Shown here: one piece after another, positions 1 to 11,407 of the stretch
Numbering within the stretch: position 1 is the stretch's first letter
Layout: each line of letters opens with the position of its first letter
Assembly (NCBI GenBank): GCA_019918135.1
Contig: WBZZ01005803.1
Coordinates: 252,001 to 316,000 of the forward strand
DNA from: Paulinella micropora
Lineage: Eukaryota > Cercozoa > Imbricatea > Euglyphida > Paulinellidae
Reading direction: 5' to 3'
DNA length: 64,000 nucleotides
Notes under the pieces: generated by a model
The model's database searches: none
Told to the model about the DNA's origin: nothing
The model's input: the letters and a program-made list of their open reading frames with translations, nothing else
Translations under genes and position numbers: made by a program

Positions 1-2857
1 CCAAGTCTCGAGTGCATTCACTGCTCTTGACATGCGCAGCCAAGTTTGCGGCAGCAGTCTGCTTTTGTCGGCGAGCAAGGTTTCTCGTTTCGTTGTCCTG
101 TCTGTTGCTGATGATGACGTTGCGTTGCGCAGAGGCAAGCTTGACACAAAGCTCACAATCTGACTCTTGCAGAGCAACTTGATGAGCGCGAACCTTCTTC
201 CATGAGCGCATCGCAGGGTGTCCTCGGTCGGTAGGCGGATTAAAGGTCGCCGGCCACCTTGTCCTGCAGACCACTCTCCTGCATCGGAAGTGTCCGACGA
301 GTAGCTTGGTTTTGGACGGCTGTCGTCAATCTCCGATTCATCCACAGCAACCTTAAGGAAAGATTCAAGACCGAGGATGATCTTGTCCAGCTCCTTGATA
401 TTGAAGAGAGACACTGCGGGGACAAAAAACAAAGATCTGGAAGTTGAAGCCGTAGTGGCGTTTGGCTGGGAATCCAATTCTCCATGCGGGTCCACTCTTT
501 TGTCTGCAAGCAGACTCCACCTTCTTCGTCCAGAAGTTGGATATCAAACAGGAACCCATGAACATCGCGAGACCCGCAAAAGGTATCCTTGTTGAAGGCT
601 TGCTGTTCATCGTAGAAACGCTTGAAGTTCACAATCCAGTTGCGTTTCAGCACGCAGACATGAATAACCGTTTTCCATTGCCAATCTGCAAGCTTTCGCC
701 AGCTCAGGAAATGTGTGCGCAGGGTTTGCCCACAGGTATTGGGCGATATTGGAAAACTTGGAAAACTTCGAGTCCACGTCCGCGTGGGTATGACCAACAG
801 GAAGGAAACTGGCTTCGACTTGCTTGAACAAAGTGCTTTCTACCAAAGAGGCGGCCCATGCGAAGAAGACATGAGTCCTGTTGTCAGCGTTTGTATTGTC
901 CATCTGGATGAAGAGCTTGGGTGCAAGCTTGCCATCTGGGGTTTTGGGAAGAAATTGAAAAGAGTCCATCAGCAAAGTGCTAGTGGTGTCGACAGTGTGC
1001 GGCACATCTGCCGGAGCGACGTAACAAAACGTGCCAACACCGTGGATCAACACGGCAATGACCCTTGCCTGCGTCGTGGCTGCTGCGTTGTCCCGTTCTC
1101 GAACTCCATTGGCAAAAGGAACGGCGGTCTTAGCTTGGTCCATTCCATCAATCGCGACGCTTGCGTAGAGGCGAGGTTGTTCACGAGCCAACTTGATGCG
1201 ATTAGCATAGACCGCTCGTTCCTCCCTGATCTCGCTGACGTGCGAAGCCCTTCTTCGACGAACAGCATGCAGTTCCTCTTTCGTTTGGCGGCCATCAAAG
1301 CTGTAAAAGATTCAGTGCATTCCTTGCACTTACCAACCGGGGGATTTTTTCTGATTACAAGATCCTCAAACTTGGAGCGTTTGTTTACCGAGCCTTTCCA
1401 AACTTTCAGGAACGTAGACTCTGTCTTGTCCCAAACAATGTCAGAATCAGGATATTCGATTTTGGCCTCATGAACAGCTTCCCAGTAGGTTTTTTTTTCG
1501 GGTAAGGCAAGTAGGTGAACTTGGAAGCAGGATCTTTTCCCCCAAGGTCTTTCTGCGCAAAACATATTGGCAACTACGAAGAGGAGGCTATGAAAATAAA
1601 AAGAGGAGGGCAACAGAACCTAGGTTCCAATTATCTGTAGGATTTTGGGAACCGAGTTGTGTTTGCTTGCGCAACGAGGAAAATAGAAAAAGGACAGCAT
1701 GAATTTACGCATGTTACAATAAAACAAAGAAATGAGGACGCCAGCAAGACCTTGAGGTTGTTGAGGTATTTTTCAAAGTAGCATCGCTTGAAACCACTTC
1801 GGTCTAGTACATCGATGTCTGAGCGGAGAAGACGACGCTGGTTGGGATCTCGGTCGCTGATGGATCGAAAGACTGGCCAACGATGGTAGCTCAAGCCGTA
1901 TATGCGGCGGACTCAAGCCTCACAAAAAGGAAATTGTGCCACAAGAATGGTTTGCAAAGGATCAATTCCGCTTTTGAGTTGCGGTTATTGCGCATCAGGT
2001 CAAGAATGACCTCGCTCTGGTAGGACCTGTTCAAAGTCCAGAAACGCCGCCTTTTCAAAGCGAGGCGATTAATAAGCTGAGGGGTTTGGTCTCCTTCCAA
2101 ACCAAGACAACAGTGCTTGACAGAAGATAAACTTTGCTGCCACTGAGATTCCAACACTTGCTTCGGCAGCCTAAGGGTTGCAGAGAAAATCAAAAAATAA
2201 ATGTATGAAACTTTCTTACTCCAAACTGAACAGAATGATGTTGGAGATTCTCTATACAAAAAGGGCTTGAAAATATACGATGCGTTCTTAACACAACAAT
2301 GTTCCAAAAATCCTGCGGATAACTGGAACCAAACACGTGTTGGTGCTTTTGTAGGTTTTCCGCAAGCAAAATGTTTTCCTTTTTGGTGCACAGGCAAAGA
2401 AAAAGGCTGACAGTCTGCAAATGTCATGTGTGACCTCTTGTGACGTCGTCGACTGGACTCCTGGTCGCTTTGCTCAGCACCAGAGTCACTTGCAGAAACG
2501 TTGCCTTGGTCCTGCCGGGCAAGTTCTTCACCGTACAAAGCTTGCAACATGTGCTGATAATCGTCAAGGCTGTCAACCTTGACGTCGTCCACGTGACTGC
2601 ATGAATGTGTATGCATGTGTTTCCCGATGTCGTTCACACTGAGTTTTTCATATTGGTGTTTTCGACGAGCAGCTGAAGCAGAGGTCCTCTTGACTTCTAT
2701 CTTGATCTCGATCTCGATGACTTCGATGATGTCGTCTAGAGCTAGAAACATGTGTATGTGACTTCCTCTCATGCAAGGAGTTGACTACAGCAGCTGCAGT
2801 GGTGGAACTAGCCAATACACCCAGCGCCAGAGGTTGAGCGATGGTTGTGTTCTGCAT
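1..2857 (-). pseudogene. DUF7869-type RNase H-like putative transposase, E1 (decayed)
   Basis: The gene is leftward, multi-exon and truncated by the window edge. Exon 1 begins near 2,857 or 2,772 and carries DIGKHMHTHSCSHVDDV, conserved in the E3 homologue. Exon 2 lies at about 2,172-1,750, and exon 3 runs from about 1,543 to beyond base 1. Exon 3 shows AIDGMDQAKTAVPFANG, QMDNTNADN (about 912) and FLPVGHTHADVDSKFS (about 800-755). The acidic DN and the GHTH.DVD..FS block are hallmarks of DUF7869-type proteins of mobile elements, which I infer to be RNase H-fold transposases. The GKCKEC near 1,320 may be half of a zinc-binding site. Introns at about 2,175-2,447 and 1,545-1,750 each hold one E1 palindrome. 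Frame disruptions lie near 1,280 and 1,890-1,930. Function as a nuclease is inference; homology to E3 is direct. Confidence 0.8.
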
Positions 2858-3344
2858 ACCCGTGAAAAAACTACCGAGGTGGAGTTCTCGGCGGAAATAT
2901 CAAACACAAGTTTGGTTCTACGAATCCTCAGGATTCCTGGAACCAAGGTCTGTGTCTAGTGGGTTTGCAACCAAACCCAAAATGAACCAGTTTCAAAGTG
3001 CCCAAACTCGCGCCCAAAAATTTGAATTAAAAAAATTGAATTCTGAACTTCAGCTCGACAATGTGCCATTGGGTCCTGTCAGGCCTACCGTTTGATTTCT
3101 CACAGTGCAAATTGGTAAGACAAGTGAACATGCAAGCGATATTGGCAAAACATTTGGTCAGACAAGCAATTCGGCAAAGACTTCAATGAAAAAGCCAACG
3201 CTTTAGTCAGCAATGGCACGCACCCAAACCATGTGACAGGCTGTCCCACTTCATAAGTCAAGTTTTTACCAAGCACCAAAGTGCTGAAGGCCTGTGGTGA
3301 AAAACCTCAGACCAGAAAGCTTGGGTTACGGGTGGTGACATAAC
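2858..3344. promoter_or_regulatory. Divergent promoter region of E1
   Basis: About 490 bp separate the first exons of the leftward and rightward E1 genes, whose starts (MQNTTIAQ or MRGSHIH to the left, MTTRGKKQ to the right) point away from each other. The same head-to-head layout is present in E3. It contains one E1 palindrome (2,902-2,956), the most symmetric of the set (GAATCC-T-C-A-GGATTC at its centre). I see no convincing TATA box. That this region drives both genes is inferred from position. Confidence 0.45.
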
Positions 3345-6300
3345 ATGACTACCCGAGGCAAGAAGCAGCGAGGTGTTCCGGGAAGGGGGGAAAGCCCACC
3401 CCGAGGAGTGCAGGTGTCTTTGTACCACGTTCTGTACGCGGCAGAGGGTTCTCCGGAACAGGGACACTCCAAGCAGAGGTAACACAACTTCGTTCCAGGA
3501 ATCCTACAGATAAGTAGAACCGATGTTGTGTTCGGATGATCCGTCTCAAGACTACAGCCAAGCGACCCTTTGCACTATGACGATCGGTTTCTATCCCCCA
3601 CGTAAACCAGAGACTGTGCCGGAAATGATGTTTTTCTTCCTGTCCAAAGGGCAGAAACCTGGGAAGAAAAAAATTTCCTTCACAAACAAGCAGTATGAGC
3701 AGATGCTGCAAGATCCCGAGGACCAACATGTCGTTCTCAAGCACGAAGGAGAGTGGTTCCCACCTACTTCTTCTTTTTTGCACAAAACACTTTTTTTTTC
3801 GTGCATTTTGATGCTGTCGGAAGTTTTTGTGTTTAGAAGTGTTGTTGCTTTGATGCTTTTTTTTCTTTCGTTTTCCCCTTGGTTCATGACAGGTACAAGT
3901 TCGCATGGAAAGATTTTGTCGCTCCCGTGCAGAAATGGCATTCTCTGTGCGTAAAGGATGTTAATTAATCTCGAACTGATTCTGGTCTGAATTCTTCATG
4001 TTGTGATGCTTGTTTTTGTAAGTTTTGATGGGAAGGATGTATTGAGGAAGCAACACAACATTTTCTTTTGTCGTTTTTACTTTGAAATTTGTTGAAGTGT
4101 TTACATTTTCATGAACACAATGTTGGTTCTACTTATCTGTAGGATTTTTGGAACATAGTTGTGTTAAAAATTTCTTTTCCTTGCTGTGTTTATTGACCTC
4201 AATTACTTCATCATTTCATAAATTTAATAAACACGAGTTTTTTTTTCGGCAGATGCTTTCTTGCTTCTCGGTTCTGTGGCAATTGAACCTTCAAGAATAT
4301 CAAGAAGCGGGCGTTGACTCTGCCATGCTTGCCGATCAGTTCTACAACCTGCTCGATTCCTTCAAGGTTAATGATGGTTTCAAGACCCGCCTGGGAAAGG
4401 GTTCCGTTTGCCATGGTACCATCACACAATTCGATTCGTTTTTTGTCCCTCGTCATTTTGTCTGCAACACAACTTGGTTCCAAAAATCCGTCAGATAACT
4501 GGAACCAGATGTTTGGTTAGGAACAAAGACAAGACAAATTTCTTGTATAAAAATGCCATCGAAAAGAATCTGACAAATCCGTTTCCTCAAAAAAATCTCC
4601 CGGTTGTTTCTGGCATCACAAAAAAAGGGAAGGCAACGGAAGACCTTATTCCTAGTGGCGTTTTCTCCTGGGTGACGGAAGAAATTCGAACGAAACCCTC
4701 AACAAGCAGTTCCTCAAGTGTAGGCTCGTCTACTTCGAGCCTGTCACGCTCCACTTGAACGAGTTCCGCAGCATCATCGCCGAAAAATCCCAGTATAACT
4801 CAGGTATTTTTTGGATCCCCTTCGAACCAAACCAAGGTGGTTGCTTCACCGACAGCAAATAGGGCCCAGTCCCCTTCTTCTCTTGTCCTGGGCAGCAACA
4901 CTGCACCTGTTCCCATGATTATTATTGGCGAAAACGAAGACACGCAAGAAACTCCTGTTGTTCACGACCACGCAGCCGACACCAAAAGTAAGCAAACAAG
5001 CACGGAAGTTGAACAGGAAGATTTAGAAGAAGCTGACGAAGAGAGCGTTGAAGAATCGGGCGAACCGACTGAGCAACAAGAAGAGAAACATGATAAGCCA
5101 GAGGAACAAGAAGGGGAACAAGGCGAGGAACAAAAACCTTCTGCACCGTTGGAGGAACAAGAAGGGGGAAAAGACAAGGAAAAAAAACCTCGCTTGAAGC
5201 GCAAAAGATCTGGCAAGGGAGTTGACTCTGCAAACAAAACAACCAGGAAGAGGCTGCAGACTTCAATTGCACGTGCAAGATCTTTGGCGTCCCGTGCTGA
5301 CGAACGCGACAACCGAGATACAATAGCTGTGGATATCCAACAGACGACCATCCAGTCTGAGCGCAAGCAGGGTGAATCCCTCACCGAATTTGAGAAAACG
5401 CATTTCAGAATTCGCATGAACCACAAGGTTGGAAAGTTCGAGATCTTCTACAAGCGTCTTTTCAGAGCAAGTCCGGCTTGGCAGACTCGACCGCTGAACT
5501 CCAACCAAGTCAAAAACCTTGTGGACAAGGTCAAAGAAAACCGTTTCGAGAACCTGCCGCCTGCTTATGTTTATCCAGTGGTGTTGACGGCCAAAGGCAA
5601 ACAAAGTATTGGGTTAATCGACGAGGACAAGTTTGTTCAACCGTTCTGGAATGACCCGATGAATTACACACAATTCTCCAGTATTCAACAGTTCCAGGAG
5701 GCCACCGCTGGTCTCATCCCTGAGCGCAAGGTCACGGAGAACACTCAGTTGGCTTGGCCTACGGACGAAGTCAAGAGGACTTACTCGAACGCGAAGCACC
5801 AAGATGTCTACTACTTGGTGCTTGGAGGAAAACATGTAATCGCCGCACTCAAGGAGGCTCTGCAGACCCCAAATTGGCTCACCCGCTTTTGTGCTTCAAG
5901 TCTTGCCTTGTGTACGTCAACTTGACCAAGCTGGATGCCCATGCCGTGGGCAACATCAGTCAGAAAGCGGCCATGCATCACTGGAAAGAGGACGATTTTG
6001 CTACGGTCAGCCCCTTTTTCCTTTTTCCGTAACACACTGTCGGTTCCAATTATCCGACGGATTTTTGGAACAAGCTTTTGTTTGACTTTTGTTGGTCCAG
6101 CCACCAATTTAATTTGTGAATTTTTTCAACACGGCTTGGTTCCAAAAATCCGTCAGATAAGTGGAACCGGTCCTGTGTTCGCTTTTTCACTTGCTTTCTC
6201 TTGTTTGATGGCGTTGCAGCATAGGTTGAAGAAGGAAATAACCTGTTTTTGGTTGCTGGATTGCTTCTAGGTCCTGAAGTTGCGTTCTGAGCTGTTGGAT

Positions 6301-9300
6301 TTGGTCCCCAAAGACGAAGCTCCTGATGACAGAGACGTGTACTTGAGGTCTTTGGTGGGAACGAATACCATCTATGGCAGAGCCAACATGTTGAACAAAT
6401 AAAAGCGCTGGAACATCCTTCTCATCGCCAGAGTAGTCACTCGCGCTTGGCCTGGTGAAGAAGCCTTCAAGGCTGCGGCCAAGGGCAGCCAAGCGGACCC
6501 GGAGCTGTACACGTTGGTGAACAACCTTCGCAATTCCTATGCCCTTCTCCGTACTGCTACGCTTCCAGCTAACTTATGGGACATGCTGGAGAAAGTTAAC
6601 AAGTCAGTTAAAGACGAGTGGATCAAGAACACTGCACAGTGGAAAGCGTTTAAGTCAAAGAAACATCCTGGCCTTGGGGAGGAGGAGCTTGTGAGGGAAA
6701 CCATCGAATTCTCGGAGTACGCCAATCCTCTCAACAGAACTATACTTGCCGCTATGCAAGAAGGAGTTTCTTATGAACTTCTTCATGAGTGCCTCAGCAA
6801 CGTCCTTCGTGGACACTTGAAGCTCAACAAAGTCGTCAATTGGCTGAAGGCAGAGAAGAACGTGGTCACTGTCAAAGTTGTCATTGCGAAGCACTTTAAT
6901 GAGTTTGACGACTTTTCAACTGCTCGTTTGCAACAAATCCTGGGTCCCCAGTTTACATCACAATTCGTCATTGACCTCGCCAAAAGCACAAATGACCCCA
7001 TCAAGAAAGCTCAACCCGATGCCAAAAAAACCATGAAGAAGAAAATGAGGTCTGCCAAAACGCCCGAAGAAAAGAAAAAGATCAAGAGGACGAGGTGCAT
7101 GAGTCCGAGCTGTACCAGCAAATGTGGATGTGTATTCCTCAAGAGTACCGCAGAAGTCTTGAAACCATGCACCAGGCTCGAGAAAGGCTGAAGGAGAGGC
7201 ATGCTCGAGAAACTGAAGAACAGCTGCGTCGCATGTCGTCAGAGTCATCAAGTTCTTCTTCTGGGTCAGTCTCATTTTCCAACTCGGCCGAGGATGATGC
7301 TCACAGTTTGTGGACACGGGACGTGAAGCATCCCATTGAAATCAATTCAGACGCGTCTGGTTATTCTTGCCGCAGTCTTTTGGCTATGAGCATTCATGCT
7401 CCCAGTGCCGATCTCCTCAATCCTACCGACGCACTCAACAATACGCTGTTTACTCCTTTTCAACCCTTGGCGGACTTTGCCAGCCTCAGAAGAGTGGTTA
7501 ATTATAAGTATGTCAAATTCAACGCAAAAACTCGTTCGGTCCAGTTTAGGTTCAAGTATGTCAACTTGAACGTGCCTGGGGCTGGGGTCAAGGTGACTGG
7601 GATGCAAGGCCCTGGACTAACACGGATTATGCTCGCGCTCTTCGAAAAGCTGTAGGTAATGATTGCGTTTCTCGCTTAACACACCTTGGTTCCAAAAATC
7701 CGTCAGATAACTGGAACATGACATGTGTTTAATGTTTCCAAGGGTTTATAGGTCACGTTCACGTTTTTCTTTTTTTTGTAGAGATTTGCATGCCGGAAGA
7801 ATCGTTGCCAGGTGCAACAAGAGCGGAACCCACCGAGTTTATCATCGGCGTTCACGTCCCTTTGAAGCAGATTGCTGTCGTTTTTGACGCAGCCAATCGC
7901 GCCGGTTACTCTTGCACTTTTTCCTATTACTGTCGTCGGCACCCGTTGGAAGCCTTCTTTCCAGTACTCAGATCATTCTCGGGTCAGCACAGATTGTGTA
8001 CTTATCCGTCGGATTTTTGGAACCATGTTGTGTTGTGGTAGTGCATCGTGGTCGTCGCCTGCTACTACAACAGCTGCTACACCAGGTTCGCGACCTGGGA
8101 CCAGGCCCTGGATCTTCCGTTTGCGCCCACTGGTCCTGAGCTCTATCAACAGGCTCAAGACGCTTTGGACGAACAACTTGAATTCGTCATGCCTTTTGAG
8201 GTAGAAGGAAGTGGCAATTGTTTTCTTGTTCAGCACGAGGGTCACAAGTTTACGCTTAAGGGAGAGTCGAACCCTGTGAACAAGTCATCGGAGCCTGTCA
8301 AGCTTGACAAAGGTTTTTTCACATTTCAGATTCTTAAAGGGTTCTCATTGCTTCGGTTTTTTTGCCTTGTTTTTCAGCGTTGGCTTACATGTTCGGCGGT
8401 GACAATAGCAATACCTCGTTGTCGACTTTTGCTGCGGCAGTGGGTCGTTTACACTAGCTGGTTTAACACTTGGGTATCACACTTTGGCCCTCGACAATGA
8501 CGTGGGTCAGATGCTTGGTTTCCAAAGTCGTGTTCGTAAGTTCGGGGAGGAGCATCTGCGTATCATGAGAAAAGCTGAGAAGCCACCTAGGCCGAAAGAC
8601 GGTGGGATGAAAGGTCCTCTTGATGTCCACCTGATTCCTTTCCAGTACGGTTCGATTGAGTCGACCACGGATATCATCATTCCTTTTTCAAAGTTGGAGA
8701 AAGAGTCAAAGGGCGCACAGGGTTCAGGGGACGAGGATGAGTCAGACGAGGAGGAGGACCAGGTTCATGATTTGTATTGTTTTCTTGTTTTCGATTCCAC
8801 GCTGACCAATTTATTTTGTTTTGTTGTTGTCAAATTGCAGAGTTCATCTCAGCGTCAAACCACGATGCCTCAGGACGATGTTATCAAGATGTTGCTCGAG
8901 AAGCATAAGGCGGAGCTCCAGAAGTTGTTCTCACTGCGGGAGCGTATGCGTGTGGAACGAGAAGCGCTCAGACAGGCAGGCGTGGACGTCCCTTCGTAAG
9001 TTTTTTTTGCTTGGTTCGGTGGCACAGTTACTTTTTGTTTATGTCTTTAGATCGCGAGGTAAGGCATTTGAATATCCTGTTCTGGGGGCTGCGCTTCACC
9101 TTGACCACCAAGGGCTAGAAAAGTTGAGGGAACTGGCTACCCCCAAGAATGTTTCTGCATCTGCTGCTGACGATCCCAAACAGACTCCAGCTCAGAAGGT
9201 ACAGGAAACTCAGGTCGCTTCCGGCTTGGCCAAAGAGGGCTTGCAACTCGACTCCGAAAACCAGGATCCACCTCCACCCAAGCCGGATGAAACTAAAGTT

Positions 9301-9826
9301 GTATCTGATACGCCTTTGGTTCTATCCCCAGCTGCCAACGCTGGTGTTGGCGACTCTGACTCCGCTGCAACGTCTGCGACGTCGTCCTCATCGCTTTCCG
9401 TCGCTTCCGTCGCTTCCGAGGTTGCACAGTCCCAGCAGGCACAACAATTGGTTTCGTTCTTGGGTAGTCGGGATCAAACCGCGGCTCCTGTCAACAGTTC
9501 TACAAGCCTTGTCCCCGCAGATGGCAGTGCCCAGGAAGGTAGTGCTTAGATTTCAGTTCCCAGTCAGTCTCACTCAACGGTTCTGTTTTGCAGCACCAAA
9601 CACCAAACCAAGAAAAATCGGGCAGAAGAAATTACGCAGTACTACTCTACATCAGTTTATGTTGCCTGGCGCCATTGCTCCGGAAGACCCGTCATATGGT
9701 CTTGTCAACGCCAATCGTCGCATGAAATTACGTTCTGGTATTTTCGCTTCGCCCGAGAAGGACTCCGAGAAGGATGATTACGAATCCTTGGGATCTCTTG
9801 GACTGGATTCGTTTCTCAAGATGTAA
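3345..9826 (+). CDS. Rightward multi-exon gene of E1, possible ParB/sulfiredoxin-like segment
   Basis: Exon 1 (3,345-3,478, MTTRGKKQRGVPGRG) and exon 2 (from 3,558, CTMTIGFYPP...PEM) match the first two exons of the E3 rightward gene (MPRTRGGKTP; CTKAEMTIAVLPSQ...APEM). Further exons include 3,893-3,950, 4,253-4,414, about 4,521-6,005 (several), 6,270-7,655, 7,783-7,982, 8,042 onward, and a last one ending in TAA at 9,824-9,826. Around 4.9-5.3 kb the protein is very rich in Glu and Lys. At 5.4-5.95 kb the order ENLPPAYVYPVVL, then YYLVLGGKHVIAALKE, then LPCVYVNLTKLDA resembles the layout of ParB/sulfiredoxin domains, where a G-x-x-R/H motif is followed by A-rich helix and beta strand; this is a weak hypothesis. 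The acidic, Ser-rich C-terminal half (8.5-9.8 kb) is unrecognised. At least 11 introns are needed; those at 3,479, 3,951, 4,415, 6,006, 7,656 and 7,983 carry the E1 palindrome, while those at 8.3, 8.77, 9.0 and 9.55 kb do not. It could be two genes. Confidence 0.5.
3479..3557 (+). other. Hairpin intron 1 of the E1 rightward gene
   Basis: This 79-nt intron starts GT directly followed by the AACACAA arm of the E1 palindrome, which closes with TTGTGTT at 3,532, leaving only about 25 nt to the acceptor (GACTACAG). The exons on both sides match E3 exons 1 and 2, so the splice junctions are supported by comparison. E3 has an intron at the same place (43,790-43,875) that instead holds the E3 palindrome. 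Confidence 0.7.
7983..8041 (+). other. Minimal hairpin intron in the E1 rightward gene
   Basis: A ~59-nt stretch, GTCAGCAC...GGTAG, is bounded by GT and AG and consists almost wholly of an E1 palindrome (7,986-8,034). Removing it joins two open stretches (RRHPLEAFFPVLRSFS and VVACYYNSCYTRF). The junctions are predicted from the sequence only. Confidence 0.55.
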
Positions 9827-11330
9827 CAGTGCCTAGTTCAAGGTTGGGCTGGACAAGAGCAGATTTCAGGCACTTTCAGCCGCTCTCGCTTTCACTTGCC
9901 TTGCCTCTCCTGTCGTTCAGATAGTCTTTGATGTCCCAGTTCTATTTTTTAAACTTTGATTAAAACTTCATGTCGCCGTTCGTATAGATTACTGTGTATT
10001 TTATTAACAGTTTTATTTTTCCTGTTTGCTCTTGTCTGAGTTTAAGGAAAAGGTTTACCTCAGGTATCGTTGTTTCGTTTTTCACTAAGGTAGCTTCTTC
10101 TTTCCTGGCCCATTTCATTCATGCATGTGCATTGTTTACTTCTTAAGGTAACACGGTGTTCCTGTTTACCTTATCAGATCTTGAAGAGTCCTGTCGATAT
10201 TTTTCTTCACACAACGTTGGTTCTAGTTATCCGCAGGATTTTTAGGACACGCTTCTTTTTGTTGTGGTGTTTGATTTTGATCGTTCATAGTTTTTGATTG
10301 ATTTTTTTCTCAACTAAGTTGTAAATACTTTTGTCGCAATTTACGGACATTTTTGTGCTTCTCAAAACCACAATGCAAGTTCTTTGCAATAAAGTATTTA
10401 TGTAGTGTCAAAACAGAGGTAGACTTGTAAGAAGCTGGGTTCCTTGATGAACTGTTTCTTCCGAACTTACTAGTTTTTCTCTAACTGGATTGCCTCATGC
10501 TCTAGGACTTTGTGCCTTTGGCTTTCCAATTTGGGAAAACCTGACTTTAATTACCTTTTTGAGACAAATTTGTTTTGGAAACGTAGAGCAACCGGATTAC
10601 ATGGTCAGACAAGACGCTGTTGCTTAAATTCTGCGCTTGGTACATTTGTATACCACGCGCAGAATTTAAGCATTTCTTCAAATTTCAAATCCTCACAAGT
10701 TTAAGACTTTAGAGGATGATCGAAATGAAGAAGAAAAATAAGAAGCTTTGTTCTCTGTGGATGGACTGATTCTTGTGGCGTAGTTGAACGTATCGACCTC
10801 AGACGTAATACGTTTCTTGTTGCCTCACATTTCCTTACCGTGTGTTGATGACTGCATGTCCTGATCCAATCAATGAACCCACGCCTCGGACATATGTTCA
10901 TTTAGTACCGAAGCTTTCATTTTGTTATTAATAAAAATCTGCAGACTCGACTCTAGTGATTGCGTTTGCGATTTTATCTTAGAGTCAAGACAGACTTTAG
11001 TTGATTAGTATACTTTATGTGTACATACTCCAGGATTGTCTTTTTTCATTCATTCTTGGCGCAAGTATACATAGTTTCAGTTAACACAATGGTGGTTCCA
11101 TTTATCTTCAGGATTCGTAGTACTAATGTGTGTTGTGGTAAAGTTTGGCGACACCTTCTAAATGTAGTTTGTTTGAGTGATTCATAGTTTTTTAATCACC
11201 TACTTAGACTTTCTTCCAGTCCGCTGGTGCTTGTTTCTTTCAGTCAATCAGGAAAAGGCAAGACAGACTAAGATATTTTCTGAATACTTTCGGTCCGATA
11301 TGGTCATGTGAAAGCGGTTAGCAAAATCTT
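9827..11330. other. E1 right non-coding end region with hairpins
   Basis: No gene is recognisable in this AT-rich 1.5 kb. It holds two E1 palindromes (10,208 and 11,083) and a separate hairpin at 10,621-10,672 with 16-bp perfect arms (TGCTTAAATTCTGCGC and its complement). The short ORFs here are not convincing. A stretch near 10,427 (AAGAAGCTGGGTT) is matched in the opposite sense near 37,955 in E3, a possible shared subterminal motif. Confidence 0.5.
10621..10672. repeat. 16-bp perfect inverted repeat in the E1 end region
   Basis: The left arm TGCTTAAATTCTGCGC (10,621-10,636) pairs perfectly with 10,657-10,672. Inside, TGGTAC and GTATACCA can extend the stem, leaving a tiny loop. Its sequence is unrelated to the 50-bp E1 palindrome. 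Confidence 0.85.
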
Positions 11331-11407
11331 GCTTACAGTAAGGATATCTTTCGTTCCAACGACGTCCTTACCCACCAAAAATTAAATATTCCGCAGTACA
11401 AATTAGT

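Larger units (their letters stand above)
1611..11134. repeat. E1-specific ~50-bp palindrome family (12 copies)
   Basis: Copies lie at 1,611-1,663; 2,290-2,341; 2,902-2,956; 3,481-3,532; 4,114-4,165; 4,466-4,514; 6,031-6,082; 6,128-6,180; 7,678-7,729; 7,986-8,034; 10,208-10,258; 11,083-11,134. The scheme is AACACAA, 3-5 variable bases, GGTTCCA, TTATCC, 1-2 bases, GGATTTT, TGGAACC, variable bases, TTGTGTT. The arms pair over the whole length, but the TTATCC and GGATTTTT halves differ, giving each copy an orientation: about six one way, five the other, one symmetric. Orientation does not follow gene strand. Copies at 4,466, 6,128 and 7,678 share an almost identical core of about 25 bases but differ in the outer arms. 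Eight or nine are inside introns, one is in the divergent promoter, and two are 3' of the rightward gene. Confidence 0.9.
1..11135. mobile_element. Element E1: large DNA transposon-like element with divergent genes
   Basis: This is a multi-gene element whose left end lies outside the window. It has a leftward DUF7869-type gene, a central promoter-sized gap near 2.86-3.34 kb and a rightward multi-exon gene ending at 9,826, then about 1.3 kb of non-coding DNA. Its extent is inferred from a private ~50-bp palindrome found 12 times between 1,611 and 11,134 and not seen elsewhere in the window. E3 has the same gene order and homologous first exons in both directions, which supports one element family. 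I found no terminal inverted repeat or target duplication, so both borders are uncertain. No polymerase, capsid or envelope gene is visible, so I treat it as a plain DNA transposon. The leftward gene has frame disruptions, so this copy is probably inactive. Confidence 0.6.

Noticed and set aside
259-1473. Plus-strand ORFs opposite the E1 leftward gene (for example 715-1,473)
   Set aside because: They are antisense shadows; the minus-strand translation has the conserved DUF7869-type motifs and matches E3.
10510-10901. Short ORFs in the E1 end region
   Set aside because: They cross a perfect hairpin and AT-rich DNA, with no conservation in E3.
1611-11134. Regularly recurring palindromes considered as a CRISPR-like array
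   Set aside because: Spacing is irregular (tens to thousands of bases), copies lie in spliced eukaryotic genes and both orientations occur; no cas-type genes.
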